64,000 nucleotides of DNA, taken from NCBI RefSeq assembly GCF_009727055.1, contig NC_052350.1, positions 28,872,000-28,935,999 on the forward strand, given 5' to 3'. The stretch is from Benincasa hispida (Eukaryota > Streptophyta > Magnoliopsida > Cucurbitales > Cucurbitaceae). The position numbers and the translations under genes were made by a program. Shown here piece after piece: positions 22,601 to 34,443 of the stretch. The notes under the pieces are model-generated. The model saw nothing but the letters and a program-made list of their open reading frames with translations, was not told the origin of the DNA and searched no databases. Within the stretch, counting starts at the first letter, position 1, and each line of letters opens with the position of its first letter.

Positions 22601-24240
22601 AAAAAAAAAAAAAAACATTAATGACGGCCAACATATGCCATCTCTATGTCTAAATATGTCTCGAGCGAAGGGAAATCAATGCATGAAAGCTCACAATAAA
22701 ACAAAGATAAAAATATATTAGCAACCTGTAAATAAGCCCAAGAAGGTAATGACCTGCTGCACCATTTGGAATCTGCCAAAAAAAAATGAAAAGAAAAAGA
22801 AGTAAAAAAAAGAGTAAAAAAAAAAGACACACACACACAATAGATACAGACATTATTTTCTTGACAACAAAAATAAAATATCATAAAAAATATAGTTGAG
22901 CATCCGATCCCACACAATTCATGTTACAAAAGACCATAATAACAGTAATGAATTTTACTCTCTAAGAGGAGAAAGAAGGTAAGAAAAAGAAATTACAGTA
23001 AATATTCATTCTTCAATACCTCAGCACCAGGCTCGTTGGGTGGACATAATGCAGCCTCTGCCTCATGAAGAAGATCCATCTGAAAGCATGATATTGCAAA
23101 CAAGTAGCGGGATTGAGCCATTTGCGTTCCTTCATATCAGTTTGGAGAGAAAAAAGGGAAAAGTTCATGGATGAGAAATACTTGGATAATGATAAAAGTT
23201 CAAAAGAGAAGTCATTAAAGCTTGAAAGGGTAATAATTACAGTTATAAAAACCTTAATTCGTAAAAAGGATCAAACAGAACTGAACATTAATCCTGCTTA
23301 CCTTTTAATATATGGTATGCAGCATAAGCCTGATTGTTTTGCAAAAAACAGCCAGCTAGTAACTGCATATTTGTCTGTGAAAATAAAACGAGAAATCATA
23401 CAAATGTTGAAAGGAAGTATTTCAGTTCTTAAATAACAAGGAAGAAGAAGAAGAAGAAATAAAGCAAAAAAATACCAAGAGATAATAATCAAAATCAAAA
23501 CAGGAGAGAGAGAGAGAGAGCAAAGATTATCTTTGATTATTCACATACATAAACTAAAGACTCTATAATTACCCTCGGGGGTTCGTCGAGACATTTAAGT
23601 CGCCCCATTAAACCCGTTTTCCACTTTTCTTTCAATATCCGATTCTTTTCCAACAAGATTCAACCAGAGTTCCAGTGATTTACTATCAGCTACAATTCAA
23701 AATGTTCATTGTAAAAGCCCATCTTCCTAAGTTTTGATCTTAAAAAAAAAAAAACTGGTAAGCGAAAAAACAACAGATTTCCATATATCGACGCTGCGAA
23801 TATCAACACAAAATACATTTTGGGGGAAAAATGAGGTGGAAGCTGTAAGTAAAACCAAACCACACAAAAATCAAACATATGAGACGCACAACATATCCAA
23901 TTTGCACAAGCAGCGTAAACATCCCACTTTAGTCTAAAACGGAATGCACAAAAAACTCAAAAACAAAATGGGTAAAGACGGAAAGACCTACCCCCCAACC
24001 CCAGCCAGATTTCGAGAATCCACCCCATAATTTCCCGAATTAGAAAATTCTAGCGTTTCTAAGCAAGGGAAGAGCTAAACACGAGAGTGAATTAGTGAAA
24101 TTTTGAAGAAGAAAAAAAAAAAAGAGATGTAGAACCTCAGATGGGAACTCGGAGCAGAGTCTTTCACACATGAAAATGGCATTCCGGTACATGAAATGGC
24201 GAAGACTGTGATGAACACAGTCTGCAAGTATGGTTTCCAT
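16698..24240 (-). CDS. CDC27B: Anaphase-promoting complex subunit 3, CDC27B/HOBBIT type
   Basis: Sixteen exons on the minus strand: 24240-24136, 23374-23302, 23129-23020, 22772-22726, 22468-22371, 22096-21792, 21299-21138, 21037-20821, 19432-19209, 19069-19004, 18597-18478, 18072-17996, 17796-17677, 17547-17328, 17220-16939, 16748-16698. All junctions are GT-AG and phases agree, giving 2277 nt and 758 residues, the usual CDC27 length. APC3 is a TPR scaffold of the APC/C ubiquitin ligase that binds the IR tails of activators and APC10. In Arabidopsis the HOBBIT gene controls meristem cell division and differentiation. TPR-type helices occupy about residues 1-150 and 450-740. The middle (about 150-430) is Ser/Asn-rich and disordered, with the conserved NTPSPV and APRRKFVDEGKLRK segments. 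The start ATG at 24240 begins METILADCVHHSLRHF, as in homologues. The C-terminus ends EIEDNL. No damage is visible. Confidence 0.96.
19680..20030 (+). repeat. LINE-like 3' tails in CDC27B intron 8
   Basis: Two phrases typical of plant LINE 3' ends occur in tandem: CTTGTATATTCTTTCATG then TCTCAATAAAAG (19870-19905), and CCTTGTATACATTCA then TTCAATAAAA (19975-20008). The plus orientation is antisense to the host gene. No reverse transcriptase is visible. The intron (19433-20820) is the longest in the gene. Confidence 0.4.
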
Positions 24241-24274
24241 TGGCGCTTCGATTCAGTGAGAGAGAAGCAGAAGA

Positions 24275-24320
24275 AAAATAATAATAATAATAAGAAGAAG
24301 AAGAAGAAGAAGAAGAAGAG
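24275..24320. repeat. AAT/AAG microsatellite in the CDC27B 5' UTR
   Basis: About five AAT units followed by about nine AAG units lie 35-80 bp upstream of the start codon; on the transcribed strand this is (CTT)n. CTT repeats are frequent in plant 5' UTRs. Similar AAG and GA repeats lie in introns at 22568-22603, 23445-23459 and 23506-23520. Confidence 0.9.
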
Positions 24321-24373
24321 GGGTTTCTGGCTTTTGAGCCTTTTGTGGGGGCTCCTCAGGTTCAAATCGGAAT

Positions 24374-24418
24374 GGCACGTGTTACCTCATATTTCAAAAA
24401 ATAGGGGTCACGTGACCA
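24374..24418. promoter_or_regulatory. Two G-boxes upstream of CDC27B, one a 12-bp palindrome
   Basis: CACGTG occurs at 24376-24381 and again at 24409-24414. The second lies in the perfect palindrome GGTCACGTGACC (24406-24417). They are about 135-175 bp upstream of the CDC27B start codon. CACGTG is the core bound by plant bHLH and bZIP factors. Whether they are used here is inference. Confidence 0.5.
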
Positions 24419-24595
24419 AGGGCTATGAATTTGATAGTGTAGATTCGGTGGGCTGGAGTGGAGCCCGTATGCTCTGGTCCAGTTCATTCTTCAACGTTCA
24501 CTTCCCCTTGGAAAATGATAAATAATTCTCATTATGTTTTTTTTTCTTTTAAATTAAACGTCTCTCTGCCTCAATATAATTTTTTATATATATAT

Positions 24596-25483
24596 TGTTA
24601 AGTTTGGTGTAGTTGGCAATATTTATTCAAGCGATTCACTTGTTAGGAGAATTATCTCTATATTGGTGGTTTTCAAAATAGGATGTGTCTATGCACAATT
24701 CTTTCCTTATCGATAGTTTCTTTTACTATTCCTTTCTATCGATATTCTTTCTTTTTTGGCACGTGTTTACTATGGAAGGTAGGGTTAATTTTTGTTGTGA
24801 TTTTAAAGGACTTTTAGTCCATTTAGAGTTTTTAGTCGTTCTATTATATTTATAAAAGCAATCGTGTGCTACCGAACTGTGACTTCTTCCGCTGTGTGCA
24901 AGAAGGAGAGTGCATCATATTTCGTGGAAATATACTTCATTCTTCCAACTAATAGTGTATGGTGATACAACTGAGAAGAGATTCTCAAAGCTTGGGTGAC
25001 TAAGCTGATCAAGCAAAGGGGACTTTGCTCTAAGAAGGAAACATACTATTTAAGTGAGAAGGAATCTCACAACTCGGGAAACTTGAGTTCCACATTGAAG
25101 AAATCTATATCTTAGGGAGAACCTAAGACATTCTTTACTGATATTGCACTTAGAGGAAACCTGAATTACAGTGAGAAAAAGTCTCACACTTAGGGGAAGC
25201 CTAGGAGTTTAATTGAGTGATAAAGTTGTTCAGGAATCAATGTAATTGTGTAATCATTACAGACAAGTAATACATTGTAATTGTTTATCAATGATATTGA
25301 CGAAGTTATTTTTTTTGGGCACACTGCTCCTCAAACGTAGGTGATTTATAGTGAATTGGGTTACCAAATTTCTGTGTCGATTTCGATTTATTGTTTTATA
25401 TTTTCTAGTAATTGTTGTATGGAATGTTGTAATATTGTAGGTAACATAGTTGACTCAAGTAGACAACTCCTTTCTTAATTTCA
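24596..25483 (+). repeat. Probable solo LTR of a copia-type element
   Basis: It begins TGTTAAGTTTGG and ends ATTTCA, with TATAT on both sides (24591-24595 and 25484-25488), although that duplication is weak in AT-rich DNA. Inside are features of plant copia LTRs: a run of short sentences with GAGAAGGAATCTCACAAC-like repeats, then TTTGGGCACACTGCTCC, ACGTAGGTGATTT and TTCTGTGTCG near the 3' end. No internal region adjoins. Confidence 0.5.
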
Positions 25484-25488
25484 TATAT

Positions 25489-26648
25489 ATTATGATATTG
25501 GGTGAGTTTATTACATTTTAGGAGAATTATTAGATTATTTTAGATAAAGTTTCTAATTTCTCTTACAATTTAAAAAAATACTATTTTGATATTATGTGTG
25601 TTGGATGTGTTATGTAAAGTTTAAAAAGAAAATTTAATTATAAAAGTTTGATGATACAATTTTAATTTATGAATAAGAGATATGAAAAAAAATATATATC
25701 GGAGCTACACATGAATATTAAGAAAATCACGATAATCTCTCCTAAATTTATTTGATGATTTGATTGTAATCTTAATATTAAACTTCAAATAAAACCATAA
25801 AATTTTTCTATATTTTATTTATTTTCATTTGGATGATTTGATTATTCTCTTAATTTTAAACTTTAATTTAAACGAAAACATTATATTTTTTCTATTTTTG
25901 TATAAAAGATTACATTCAAACAAGATGATTTGATTATATTTTTAATTTTACCTTTTTCAAATTTTAATTTAAACTAAAATATTATTATTATTTATGTATG
26001 CATAAACTCTTAAAAACTTCTTCTTATTATTATTGTTATTATGGGTAGATTTGCATCTTCCTCTTGTTTTTAAACTTATTTTAATTTTATGAATTATTTC
26101 AAAATTATACAAAGATGAATTGGTGTGTACTTATAACAAATTCAAAAAGAGAAAAAAAGAACAAAAGCATGTTTAAAATATTAAAAATTATTATAAACCT
26201 ATAAATTCATTGATATGCATTTACAAAAATTAAAATGTGAAAAAAAAATATAAAAACAATCACGGTCTTATTTGTCACTTTGACGGCCTCTAAATTGCTT
26301 GTTTGAGAAATTTCTTGAACCTAAAAAAATATGGTCTTTTATCCACCTTTTTTAATATATGAAGATTTGCGTGTATAGAAAAAACTACAAAAGCATATAA
26401 AAAAAGTTACATTAAATAACCCTATTTTCTAACAAAATTGAAAAGCGAAAAAATTTTGACAAAGAGGACATATGTAAAAAAACAGAGAGAGAGGGGTGAT
26501 ACTTTATAAAAGAGATACTTGAAACATAGAAATTAAACTTCTTAAAGAAGAAGAAAAAGAAATATTGGAAAAGAAGTTGCTATTAACAATTTTTTTATAA
26601 AAAAAAAATACCTAAAAAACAAAAAGGGAAAGAAAGAAAGAGAGGAAA
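25489..26648. other. AT-rich intergenic DNA, no gene seen
   Basis: Very A/T-rich, with short repeats of GGATGATTTGATT (near 25750, 25830 and 25920). It ends in purine-rich sequence (GGGAAAGAAAGAAAGAGAGG) before TGTCACATCCC. Confidence 0.6.
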
Positions 26649-28135
26649 TGTCACATCCCTTCCCAGGATACTGTTTTAACTTGAGAAGAGATGTGAAGAC
26701 AGCAGAATGTCAACCCTCTTATAACACCTATTGTCCAACCTCATATCTATAGCCTGTTTTCTCGCATCTGTTTAACCTGATAAACAGTTTGTATACTAAT
26801 ATCTTATCTCTGCATCCTCAGTTATAGCCTTGTAGGCATTCAAAACTCAATAGCAATAAGCAACAGTCATAACTTATATACATACTTCGAACAGAGTTCT
26901 CATTTTAACACTTCCACGTATATGTACAGACTTCTACCCTTTCCCACTATATGTACAACACTTCTAGTGCCTGACAAAGACATAATATCAACCTAATCAA
27001 ACTTCTGATCCATCAAGGATCTATAGACTTGTGGCATACTGACAACTGTAAGCTAGGCTCCAAAAAATCAACCGCTACCTAGAAAGAGAAAACAATTTGG
27101 AAAGTGAGTTAAATTGCCCAGTGAGTGACTAACTTTTATAACTTATTTACATAAACATAAGCATTATGAATTAAATCAGGAAACAACCTATAAATATAAA
27201 TGTTTTCATAAACTCGGGGTTAAAAAATCAGACTTAGCTTAGGTACATAACCTTACACACTAAATCATAACACTATCATACTGAAAACCCTGAAGACATA
27301 TCATATCTTTGGCTATTTCATAAACATTCAGCTTATTTTGCTTCGCAATTTATTTAAACAACTTACTTGACTTTGTACTTTTATCCTATAACTGAGATAG
27401 AGCCCTTTTGTCCTTACTTTTGTTGTTTATTGCCTAAGCTGATGTAGAGTAGGCTCAATACGATCAGTGTCAATAATGGTCATACGTGCACGTAGATATG
27501 GTCTTACTACCTATATCCGCTCAAAATATAGGATTCCATAAACCTTATCACACCTTCGGTTCCAAAGACCTTCTGATAACCTATAGGATTCCGCATACCT
27601 TACCATACATTCGATGCCAAAGATCCTTGATAATATATAAGAGTTGTGTACCTTACCATACATTCAGTACCAGAGTTCAACTGATAGTTTATTAGATTCA
27701 ATTTTGTGTACCTTACCATACCTTTAATACCAGAGTTCAGTCGATAGTTTATTAGATTTGATTTTGTGTACCTTACCATACCTTCGGTACCAGAGATCAG
27801 TTATTAAGATTTTGGGTACCTTACCATACCTATGATACCATAAATCCTGGAATAGGGTGATCACCTTAAATATCAAATCTAGCATTTGGAAGCTTTCTAT
27901 TACTTAATCTATCTAGTCATTCATAATACAGTGCAACATATTGGGCATAGCAATTAACTTCCTTTAGAAGAAAACATACTTATACTTAACTTGGAATCAT
28001 TATAGCATTTAGCTTAATAAGATATAATCATGCTTATACTATCTTGAAATTATTAGAGCATCTAGCTTAATAAGTTACAATCATGCTTAGGAACATTGAA
28101 GTACATAGCATTTACTAGGAAACCTTAATTTGGGG
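26649..28135. repeat. Gypsy-like LTR sequence with 60-bp minisatellite
   Basis: It starts TGTCACATCCC after a purine tract, the style of gypsy LTR ends. At about 27070-27130 it has CCAGTGAGTGAC-like text often seen in such LTRs. No coding capacity. It ends somewhere before the CACTA remnant at 28140, and it probably truncated that element. Confidence 0.4.
27540..27845. repeat. Minisatellite, period 60 bp
   Basis: Five degenerate copies share TACCTTACCATAC, then TTCGGTACCAGAG and CAGTTGATAGTTTATTAGAT-like text. The spacing of GTGTACC is exactly 60 at 27646, 27706 and 27766. Confidence 0.85.
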
Positions 28136-28146
28136 TGGACCATGCA

Positions 28147-28683
28147 TCATGTTGTATCATCAATCTCAATAGATGTATCAACATTGGGCATTATCTGCAT
28201 ACCTCCATAACCATACTTCTGCAACATATCTCCTATTTCATCTTCATAAAAATCATCTTCATCTGTTCGTCGTGGAGATGTTAAAACAATTGACCAACCC
28301 GAGTTTGCGTAATCTTTTACATAGAAGACTTGTATTGCTTGAAAGGCTAAAATAAATGGGTCTGATTTATGTCCAATACGATTGAGGTTCATAATAGTAA
28401 ACCCAAACTCATATGTTTTGACTCAATTTCTATTCTCAACCCAATTACATTTGAATAAAATAAAAGATAATCCATGATAGTAAAACTCCCATATTTCTTG
28501 TATTACACCATAAAAGGTCATATCTGACATGATAGGGCTTTTGTCCTTAGCACTGGAGACTTGCATTGTGGTAATCGTTATACTAACTCCACTACTTTGA
28601 ACCCTCCTAATGTCATTGCGTTTCTTTGTGTGATAGTAGTAACCATTAACCATGTAACCACAATATTTTGCCAAATTGAACAA
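28147..28683 (-). pseudogene. CACTA DUF4216 domain remnant
   Basis: Two minus-strand frames form one domain. The first (28683-28423) has YMVNGYYYHTKKRND and SSGVSI. The second (28392-28147) has AFQAIQVFYVKDY and SGWSIVLTSPRR, followed by an acidic DEDDFYEDE tail. A frame break at 28400-28420 separates them. DUF4216 is the usual C-terminal part of CACTA transposase proteins. Confidence 0.8.
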
Positions 28684-28799
28684 GGTCCATTAGCTATCTA
28701 TCTTAAAGAAGGCGATATGGAATTTTTGGGAACTTCGAAAGCCAGTGCAACCTATGATATATTTTATAATAGTTTCGTAGTTAACATTTAATTATACAT

Positions 28800-29600
28800 C
28801 AAATACTAGGGCTCTAGAGATTACCCATGTGGACAACCACTGACTAAATGTGCGATTATGCTCTTCTTGAAGCCACTTTCTACTTTTACCTTTACCAAAA
28901 TTGAGCTTAGACAAAATATCCATATGTTACATATTATAAATGACAAAGTTAGTAGATCATTGAATAATCAACTAATCTAAAATGAGAATAAGATGGATCT
29001 ACATACTCGACATAAGGAAGCACATCATTTACATTTTGAATGACATAAAGATGAACTCGATCCAACTCATCCTTGCTCGATCTGATAAAAGAAGCAGCTG
29101 ACAATGCTTTATCAATGTTTGAGCTCACTTTCCTTACCGAGGAGTTTAGCCCAATAAAATTAACTCCAGATATAAATTCAGAACAAAACTCTATAGTCTC
29201 CTCGACAATATAATTTTCTTCAACACATCCTTTTGGTCAATTTCTATTTAGTACATAAGTTTTCAACACTTTCATGTATCGTTTGAAAGGATACGTCCAC
29301 TTTAAATAAATAGGTCCACAAAACTCAGCTTCTCTTACGATGCACTATAAGTTGTACAATTATTGTGAAGAATGATTGTGGAAAATACTTCTTTAAGAGG
29401 CATAGAGTGGCAACTACATCCTCTTGCATACCCTTTAACTGGATGAATCGATCACCTTGCAATATATAGCATTAAAGAAGAAACGTAGGCGAGTAATTAC
29501 AAGTCTTACATGTTTGGATAAAATATCACAAATGGCTACATTCTTTTCAATGTGCACCACGTCTAAACAATGTTGAACGTTAAGATACTTCCAGTATTCT
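28800..29600 (-). pseudogene. CACTA DUF4218 region remnant
   Basis: Minus-strand translation in pieces gives EETIEFCSEFISG and SSKDELDRVHLYV, phrases found after the DUF4218 domain of CACTA transposases. Many stops interrupt. It lies between transposase_21 and DUF4216, as expected. Confidence 0.6.
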
Positions 29601-29602
29601 AA

Positions 29603-30175
29603 CTAAAAAAGAATAGATTTTTTCTTCCAATAAGTTGAAAGGCGATCTCCACTGTTCTTTCCCTTGATAGTTTTCATACCAAATGAATATTGATACTTAC
29701 TTATTTCTGCTAGAATTTCTTCCTCACTCGATGGTTTTGGAGCAAATTCTAATTCTCGTATGGCATTAAAAGCTTTCTTTTGTTTCATATATGGATGATG
29801 ATGTGGTAGAAACTTGTGATGCCCAAGATATGATATCTTTTTCCCTTTTAGTAAATAAGTTGGTGAAGTTTTCTCTCCACAAATTGGACATGCATGATAT
29901 CCTTTAACCATACAACCACACAAGTTACCATACCCAAGAAAATCATTCATGGTCCATAATAAAATTGCTTTAAGCGTGAAACGTTGTTCTTCATATGCAT
30001 CGTAACATTTCACCCCATCTTTCCAATGATTTTTCAAATCATCTACTAATGGAGCTAAATAAACATCTATGACATTTTCCGGTTGTTTAGGACCAGATAT
30101 TAGTGCAATCAACATAAAAATTTTTCGTTTCGTGCACAACCATGGAGGTAGATTGTACGTCACTAACATGGCCAA
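29603..30175 (-). pseudogene. CACTA transposase_21 (Tnp2-like) core fragment
   Basis: A 190-codon open stretch. Recognisable family text includes NLPPWLCTKRKIFMLIALI, SGPKQP, DVYLAPLVDDLKNHW, WTMNDFLGYGNLCG and GYHACPICGEKTS. These match the conserved catalytic half of plant CACTA TNP2 proteins. The upstream part (30180-30600) continues with stops. Not functional. Confidence 0.88.
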
Positions 30176-30647
30176 TAACTATATCTACTACTAAGATCTC
30201 CATGTGGATTTACCCCATCTGCAGAAAAAGTAAGACGAAGATTTCTAGGTTATGACCCAAACTCTAGCCATAAATTGTTTACTTTTTTTCCACGATAGTG
30301 CACTTTAGGATGTTGTAATAAACCATATATATTTTTTTAGCATGCCACGTCAATAAACTTAATGTTTCTTCACTTCAAAACATTCTTTCAAATCTTAGAA
30401 TTGGGGAGAAATACCACATGACTTTTGCTGGGACATTTTTAGCCTTTTCCTTTAAATTTTTATGAAGCTTCCATCTCGACGTACCACAAATGGGGCATAC
30501 ATTTGCATCAGAGAATTTTTTCTAAACAAGGAACAATCGTTGCTATATGCATGAATCTTCTCATACTTCATTCCAAGAGTACCCAACATTTTTTTGCTTC
30601 ATAAGTAGAAGTTTGAATTTCATTAGAACTAAGTAATATGTCATGAA

Positions 30648-31170
30648 TTAATTCAACAACTCAGTGAAACTCTTATCGCTCCATTCAAATTTAGCTTTCA
30701 AATTATATAACTTTACCAATATAGATATTATTTCGGTAAAAGTTTTACGATTTGGATACAATGATTTCTTCGCATCATCTAATAATTCTTCAAAATTATT
30801 GGCTTTTTCATTAAAATAGTTGCGTGCAGCCTCAAATATTCCAATTATGTCATCAACATCAACATCATCCTCATCAACTTTGTCTCTTTTACTAGTTGAC
30901 ACATTTTCATTGTTTCTCTTAATTAGTAATGATTCACTGTGAAAAATTCATATGTGATAGCTTTGATCTATATCCTTAAAAATAAGTGATCTTTTATTGT
31001 GTTTACATTTAGAGTCTTTGCATTCACACACTTCAAACATGGACAACTCATGACATTTGGCATACTTGAATGTTGTAGACTATTTTTAATAAACATCTCA
31101 ACCTCTAAACCATACTCAGTTGACATTCTATTCATTTTCATCCATGACTTATCTATGATTGTAAAATATG
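30648..31170 (-). pseudogene. CACTA transposase N-terminal domain remnant
   Basis: Near 31160 the minus strand reads IDKSWMKMNRMSTEYG, the start of the transposase-associated domain. The usual Met codon before DKSWM is ATA here. The conserved CPCLKC text is recognisable near 31040. The 84-codon frame at 30902-30648 continues with an acidic segment (DEDDVDVDDI) and a helix-rich NPNRKTF-like region. Confidence 0.7.
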
Positions 31171-32540
31171 CAACTTAATCTACAAAAAAGACAAACAATA
31201 AGAAGGAAAAATTATGTAACCTTAAGCTTGTATACTTAACCATAATCAGCAATAAGACCTAAAACTTGTTTATATCAACATGACAAATACAAAAGAACAT
31301 ACATAAAATATTTTCAAGACTAAAATATAACCCAAGAAAATGTTCTATAAATGCATTAGCCACCAAACAAAAAGATGATAGCAAGACCATCAAACAAGTT
31401 CATATTCATGAACTAATTTTCATCTCAACATTTCAAAATTTTATGAACCATAATCAACAACAAAACCTAGATTATTTTCCATTAAATTTTGAGATAAACT
31501 CAAAGGAATAATACAAATAAAATATTAAAGGCTAAAATATAATTGAAAAAATGGTTCTAATATACACTTGAACTGCACCAAGCAAACTTAATCAACCAAG
31601 TAAGACCAAATTAGTTTATATATAATTGAAAAAAATGGTTTTAATATACACTTGAACCACATCAAGCAAGACTACCAATCAAGTATACATTCTTGAACTA
31701 ATTTAATTCCAACATTTCAAAATTTCAAGAAACTTAATCATTAGAATAAAAATAAAATAAATGAAATAACTTTAAATTACTAAATTGAGAATACCTATGA
31801 AAAGAAAATTTTACCTTTCCAAGCAAACAACTCAAACAACCCACAAGCTTGAAAAGATCCGAATAAGAGCTCGAAGATTAGAGCAGGTCTAACTTGAGAT
31901 CGACAAATTTGGTGAATGCACAACGTCGATGAGCGTCGGACCTTGCAAATAGAGCTTAATACCATGTCGACGATTGGATCAGGCAAATAGACGACTGGAT
32001 CAAAAAAGTCCACGACTAAATCTACAGATTTAACACTGGCGACCCACCTCCATGGCGAGTTAAACTCCACTAAACCCCATAACGGAGCTGGCCGACCAGA
32101 TCTGACAATCGAACAACTTACCTAACACGACGGAGCTGGTTGATCTTTGAACAAGGCAAGTTGAACAACCCACGAACGACAGCAATCTGCACGGTTGGGA
32201 AAACTTGAGCGATGTGACGATGACAGCGACCGGAACAACACCGACGACGAAAATGACCAGAACAATGCCAATGTTGGTGATGATTAGTACGATCAAGGGG
32301 AAAAGGGGGCCTGTAAGAGAGAAGTGAGAAATGAGAAAGAAGAAAGGTAGTGAAATGAAAGAAATATATTTTTTTTACTAAAGTTAAAAAAATAAATGGG
32401 GATCTTTAATGTCGGTTTTAAACCAACATTGTAGCCTATCTTTAATGTCGATTTTAAAGATCCTTTTTTAAAAAAAAAAAAAAAAACTGACATTATACAT
32501 CTGATTTCACTTTTTCCAACTGACATTGAAGACCAAAATT

Positions 32541-32549
32541 CTTGTAGTG
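32541..32549 (-). repeat. CACTA terminal inverted repeat
   Basis: On the plus strand CTTGTAGTG; inward on the minus strand CACTACAAG. It marks the 5' end of the transposon and abuts copia LTR sequence at 32550. Confidence 0.85.
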
Positions 32550-34443
32550 AATTTTAATGTACAAATGATTTATTTATTTAATAAAATTTGAAGTATTTTA
32601 TTCGATATTTAGTAGCATTAACCCACAAAACTAATAAACTAACATCTAAGGTCATCTTCTGTAACTTAAACATGTATGTAAAGACATATAGGTAGATCAT
32701 GTTTAAATGATAACCTAAATAGTCTGTAGTAGATGGATAAGATAAGGTTGGATACTTTATCATGGTGACACTACGAATACGACCCGCTTTGTAGATGTTA
32801 TAATTGTTGTAAAATTCTACAAATGATCTGATCCTGATCATTCATGTAGAGACATGTGAGCGAGGGTGTTCTATACAAAAGGGTTTGTATAAGACGAACC
32901 ACAAAATGAATAGTCTCATTATATAACGCCATTAATAATAGAGACTTACATTTCACCAGGATGACCATAGATGACATTACCTGAATCTTAAGTGAGTTGT
33001 GAACTCCTGCCTATGAAGGCAATCCTTTGATTTGCATGGGTGAGAGTGGCCAGATCGCCCGACTCAATATGCCTATCATTTTGGGGATTCGTCTTATTGG
33101 GGAGCTGGGAACACAACTACATAAGATGGAATTCATTCCTTCTCTAATGTCGGGGTAAGTAGATAAATTACTCCCTTAAGAGCTAATTCTGAGACTTGAA
33201 CAGTGTGGCGCCACGCCCTTTCTTGGTTTGAGAGGGGTTTGATCATAGTTGGACTATGATTTATTGTTCATTAGAGGGATCAGTGATACTTAAGTTGTTA
33301 GATGTAACTACAGGAGCAGAACGATTTTTTTGACCCAGTTGTACTTACGAACAATTTGTGAAGGGTCATTGCACTAATGACTGGTTATATTCAATGGACA
33401 CAGAAATATATCTGTAGTGCGAAGAGAGCAACTATCGATCTTTAATGAAGTGACTGACAGTTAATGAATGTTGAGTAATTTAATTAAATGAGTTTAGTTA
33501 ATCATTCAAATACCATTGGAGCTTTAATCTACAGGTCCATAAGGTCTCCTCTGTAACTCAACTAGGTTTATGAGAATTAATTTTGGATTAATTTGAATGG
33601 GTCAAATTATTCAAGAGAATTAATTATAACATATGTATTTGATACATTATAATATAAAGTTTATTTTGAAATAAATTAAATATTTGAATATGATTCAAAA
33701 TACTAATATATGGATTGGATTCATATAATTAAATTTAATGTAAATTTGATTTATATTAAATACCATGATTGATTGAGAGAATTTAAACTATAGATTATAT
33801 TGTATTTGATACAATATAAAAACTATAAGTTATGTATTATATTTAATATAACATATAGTCATATATATATATAATAAGTTTGTTATTATATATATTTTAT
33901 TTAATTAATTTAATTTTATTTTATTTTAAATTAAAGGGAAGGAGTTACAACTTCCCTTCTTTTAATACTCTTAGATCAATCGTGTTAGTGGGAAGTCTTT
34001 TTTTATTACGTATCTTCTTCATCTTCCTCACATAAAAGAACGCAGGAGGATTGTGTGTGAAAATTTTTTAAAAACGTAATTTCTCCAAAAAAATCTTCTC
34101 CTCTCAAATCCTCTCCCTCCCCCAAAAGTTAGCAAAGCCCACACCTCTTGCTACTTCTCAACCCCTACGAAGAATATAGAGAATTACCTCTTAGTGATGG
34201 CCATTTTGGGTTACTATACTTATTTGTGATTAAGAAGAGATTTTGTGGCTGTTCGAGGGGGATTATCGCGAAGAATTGGTTCTTCAAGGGTAAGTATAAT
34301 TATAACCTTGATTCCTCCTTTTGATGCATGCTGTAAAATATTTTATGTAATTTGTATAATTTGAGATCTCTATATTTTTTTAATTATGTGAAATTTGAAA
34401 ATTAGGAACAATCACGCTTCCACATCGGACCTTACAGTCCTTC
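32550..34443 (+). repeat. Copia LTR (family A), 5' end truncated
   Basis: It aligns by eye with the LTRs at 44268-46228 and 47697-49671. Shared phrases include AACTTAAACATGTATGT, GTATAAGACGAACCACAAA, GGTGAGAGTGGCCAGATCGCC and GGGAGCTGGGAACACAACTAC. It ends in CTTCA at 34443, like the other copies. The start TGTTGGG is missing, and the CACTA terminus adjoins instead. No internal region follows. Confidence 0.8.

Larger units (their letters stand above)
28147..32549 (-). mobile_element. Degenerate CACTA (En/Spm) transposon, 3' end lost
   Basis: The right end at 32549 reads inward CACTACAAGAATTTTGG on the minus strand, a classic CACTA terminal repeat. Next to it are subterminal repeats around TTTAATGTCG (32405-32520). 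Farther in are a transposase-associated domain, transposase_21, DUF4218 and DUF4216 remnants in the normal order. No matching CACTACAAG end was found on the left; gypsy-like sequence lies there. The 3-bp target duplication therefore cannot be tested. Confidence 0.85.

Noticed and set aside
22618..22917. Minus-strand 99-codon hydrophobic frame
   Set aside because: It reads through CDC27B exon 4 (22772-22726) and poly-pyrimidine intron sequence; only the IPNGAAGHYLLGLIYR part is real.
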